Shown here: piece by piece, positions 63,902 to 64,000 of the stretch
Numbering within the stretch: position 1 is the first letter of the stretch
Layout of the letters: each line of letters opens with the position of its first letter
Assembly: GCA_016792805.1 (NCBI GenBank)
Contig: JAEUHX010000048.1
Location: 1-64,000, forward strand
Length of the DNA stretch: 64,000 nucleotides
Direction: 5' to 3'
From: Planctomycetota bacterium
GTDB lineage: Bacteria > Planctomycetota > UBA1135 > JACQFD01
The notes under the pieces: generated by a model
Database searches by the model: none
Told to the model about the DNA's origin: nothing
What the model saw: only the letters and a program-made list of their open reading frames with translations
Made by a program: the position numbers and the translations under genes

Positions 63902-64000
63902 ATGCCTGGCCCTCCCAAGCCCCCGGTTCTCCACGCCGTGAGCTTCGACGTGGAGGAGCATTTCCAGGTCGCGAATTTCGCCCGGGCTATTCCACGCGAC
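63902..64000 (+). CDS. Polysaccharide deacetylase, N-terminal fragment (window edge)
   Basis: First 33 codons only, from ATG 63902. The sequence HAVSFDVEEHFQVANFAR matches the start of the polysaccharide deacetylase subfamily found in exosortase/PEP-CTERM loci, whose catalytic Asp is in the FDVE motif. The gene continues beyond the window. Its location beside the O-glycosylation-ligase-like and amidotransferase genes supports this call. Confidence 0.75.
   Translation, partial: MPGPPKPPVLHAVSFDVEEHFQVANFARAIPRD

Overview
The window is about 64 kb of high-GC bacterial chromosome. It most likely comes from a member of the Planctomycetota, or at least the PVC superphylum. Three things point there: a PVC-type haem-binding/dehydrogenase protein (1976-5335), a Minf_1886-type small protein known mainly from Planctomycetes and Verrucomicrobia (34391-34801), and an ECF sigma factor carrying a large C-terminal extension (13596-16355). 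There is no rRNA, CRISPR array or intact transposase gene. One tRNA-Val(GAC) is present.

Region 1 (1-16.4 kb, mostly minus strand). An HtrA protease, the PVC cytochrome and a Tat-exported sugar-isomerase-like protein lie in a row. Divergent from them is an SGNH-hydrolase-like protein. A compact set follows: an acyl-CoA-dehydrogenase-like flavoprotein, a PhnD-like binding protein without a signal peptide, and a TusA-like/di-iron fusion. Next come a nine-CxxCH cytochrome and the sigma/carboxypeptidase-like fusion. Three tandem hairpin units separate the sigma gene from the tRNA.

Region 2 (16.9-28.5 kb). Ald and UppP precede a GDP-mannose 4,6-dehydratase gene interrupted by a 333-codon intein, and then rmd. 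The rmd 3' end is duplicated 1.5 kb downstream, with an unknown secreted protein between the two copies. Beyond this is a gene broken by a frameshift and by a 167-bp palindromic element. Removing the element restores the reading frame. A second copy of the element lies at 26909-27073. An amidase and a MATE transporter complete this accessory-looking stretch.

Region 3 (28.6-43.3 kb). A TPR/metallopeptidase, a DnaA-like ATPase, tmk, holB, the Minf_1886 protein and pgeF run as a tightly packed plus-strand series. A convergent CtpA-type protease follows, then moaC, asd, accB, accC and a lipoprotein.

Region 4 (43.3-64 kb) is a nucleotide-sugar and exopolysaccharide locus. It holds a UDP-xylose-synthase-like gene, glmS, a UDP-sugar dehydrogenase, two epimerases, rmlA, rmlD and rmlB. 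After these come Wza-like and Wzz-like export proteins, an O-antigen-ligase-like protein, an amidotransferase, two glycosyltransferases, an opposing Ser/Thr kinase, and the first 33 codons of a polysaccharide deacetylase. The second half resembles the EPS loci associated with exosortase A, but neither an exosortase nor rmlC is in the window. All family calls come from reading motifs; no database search was run.
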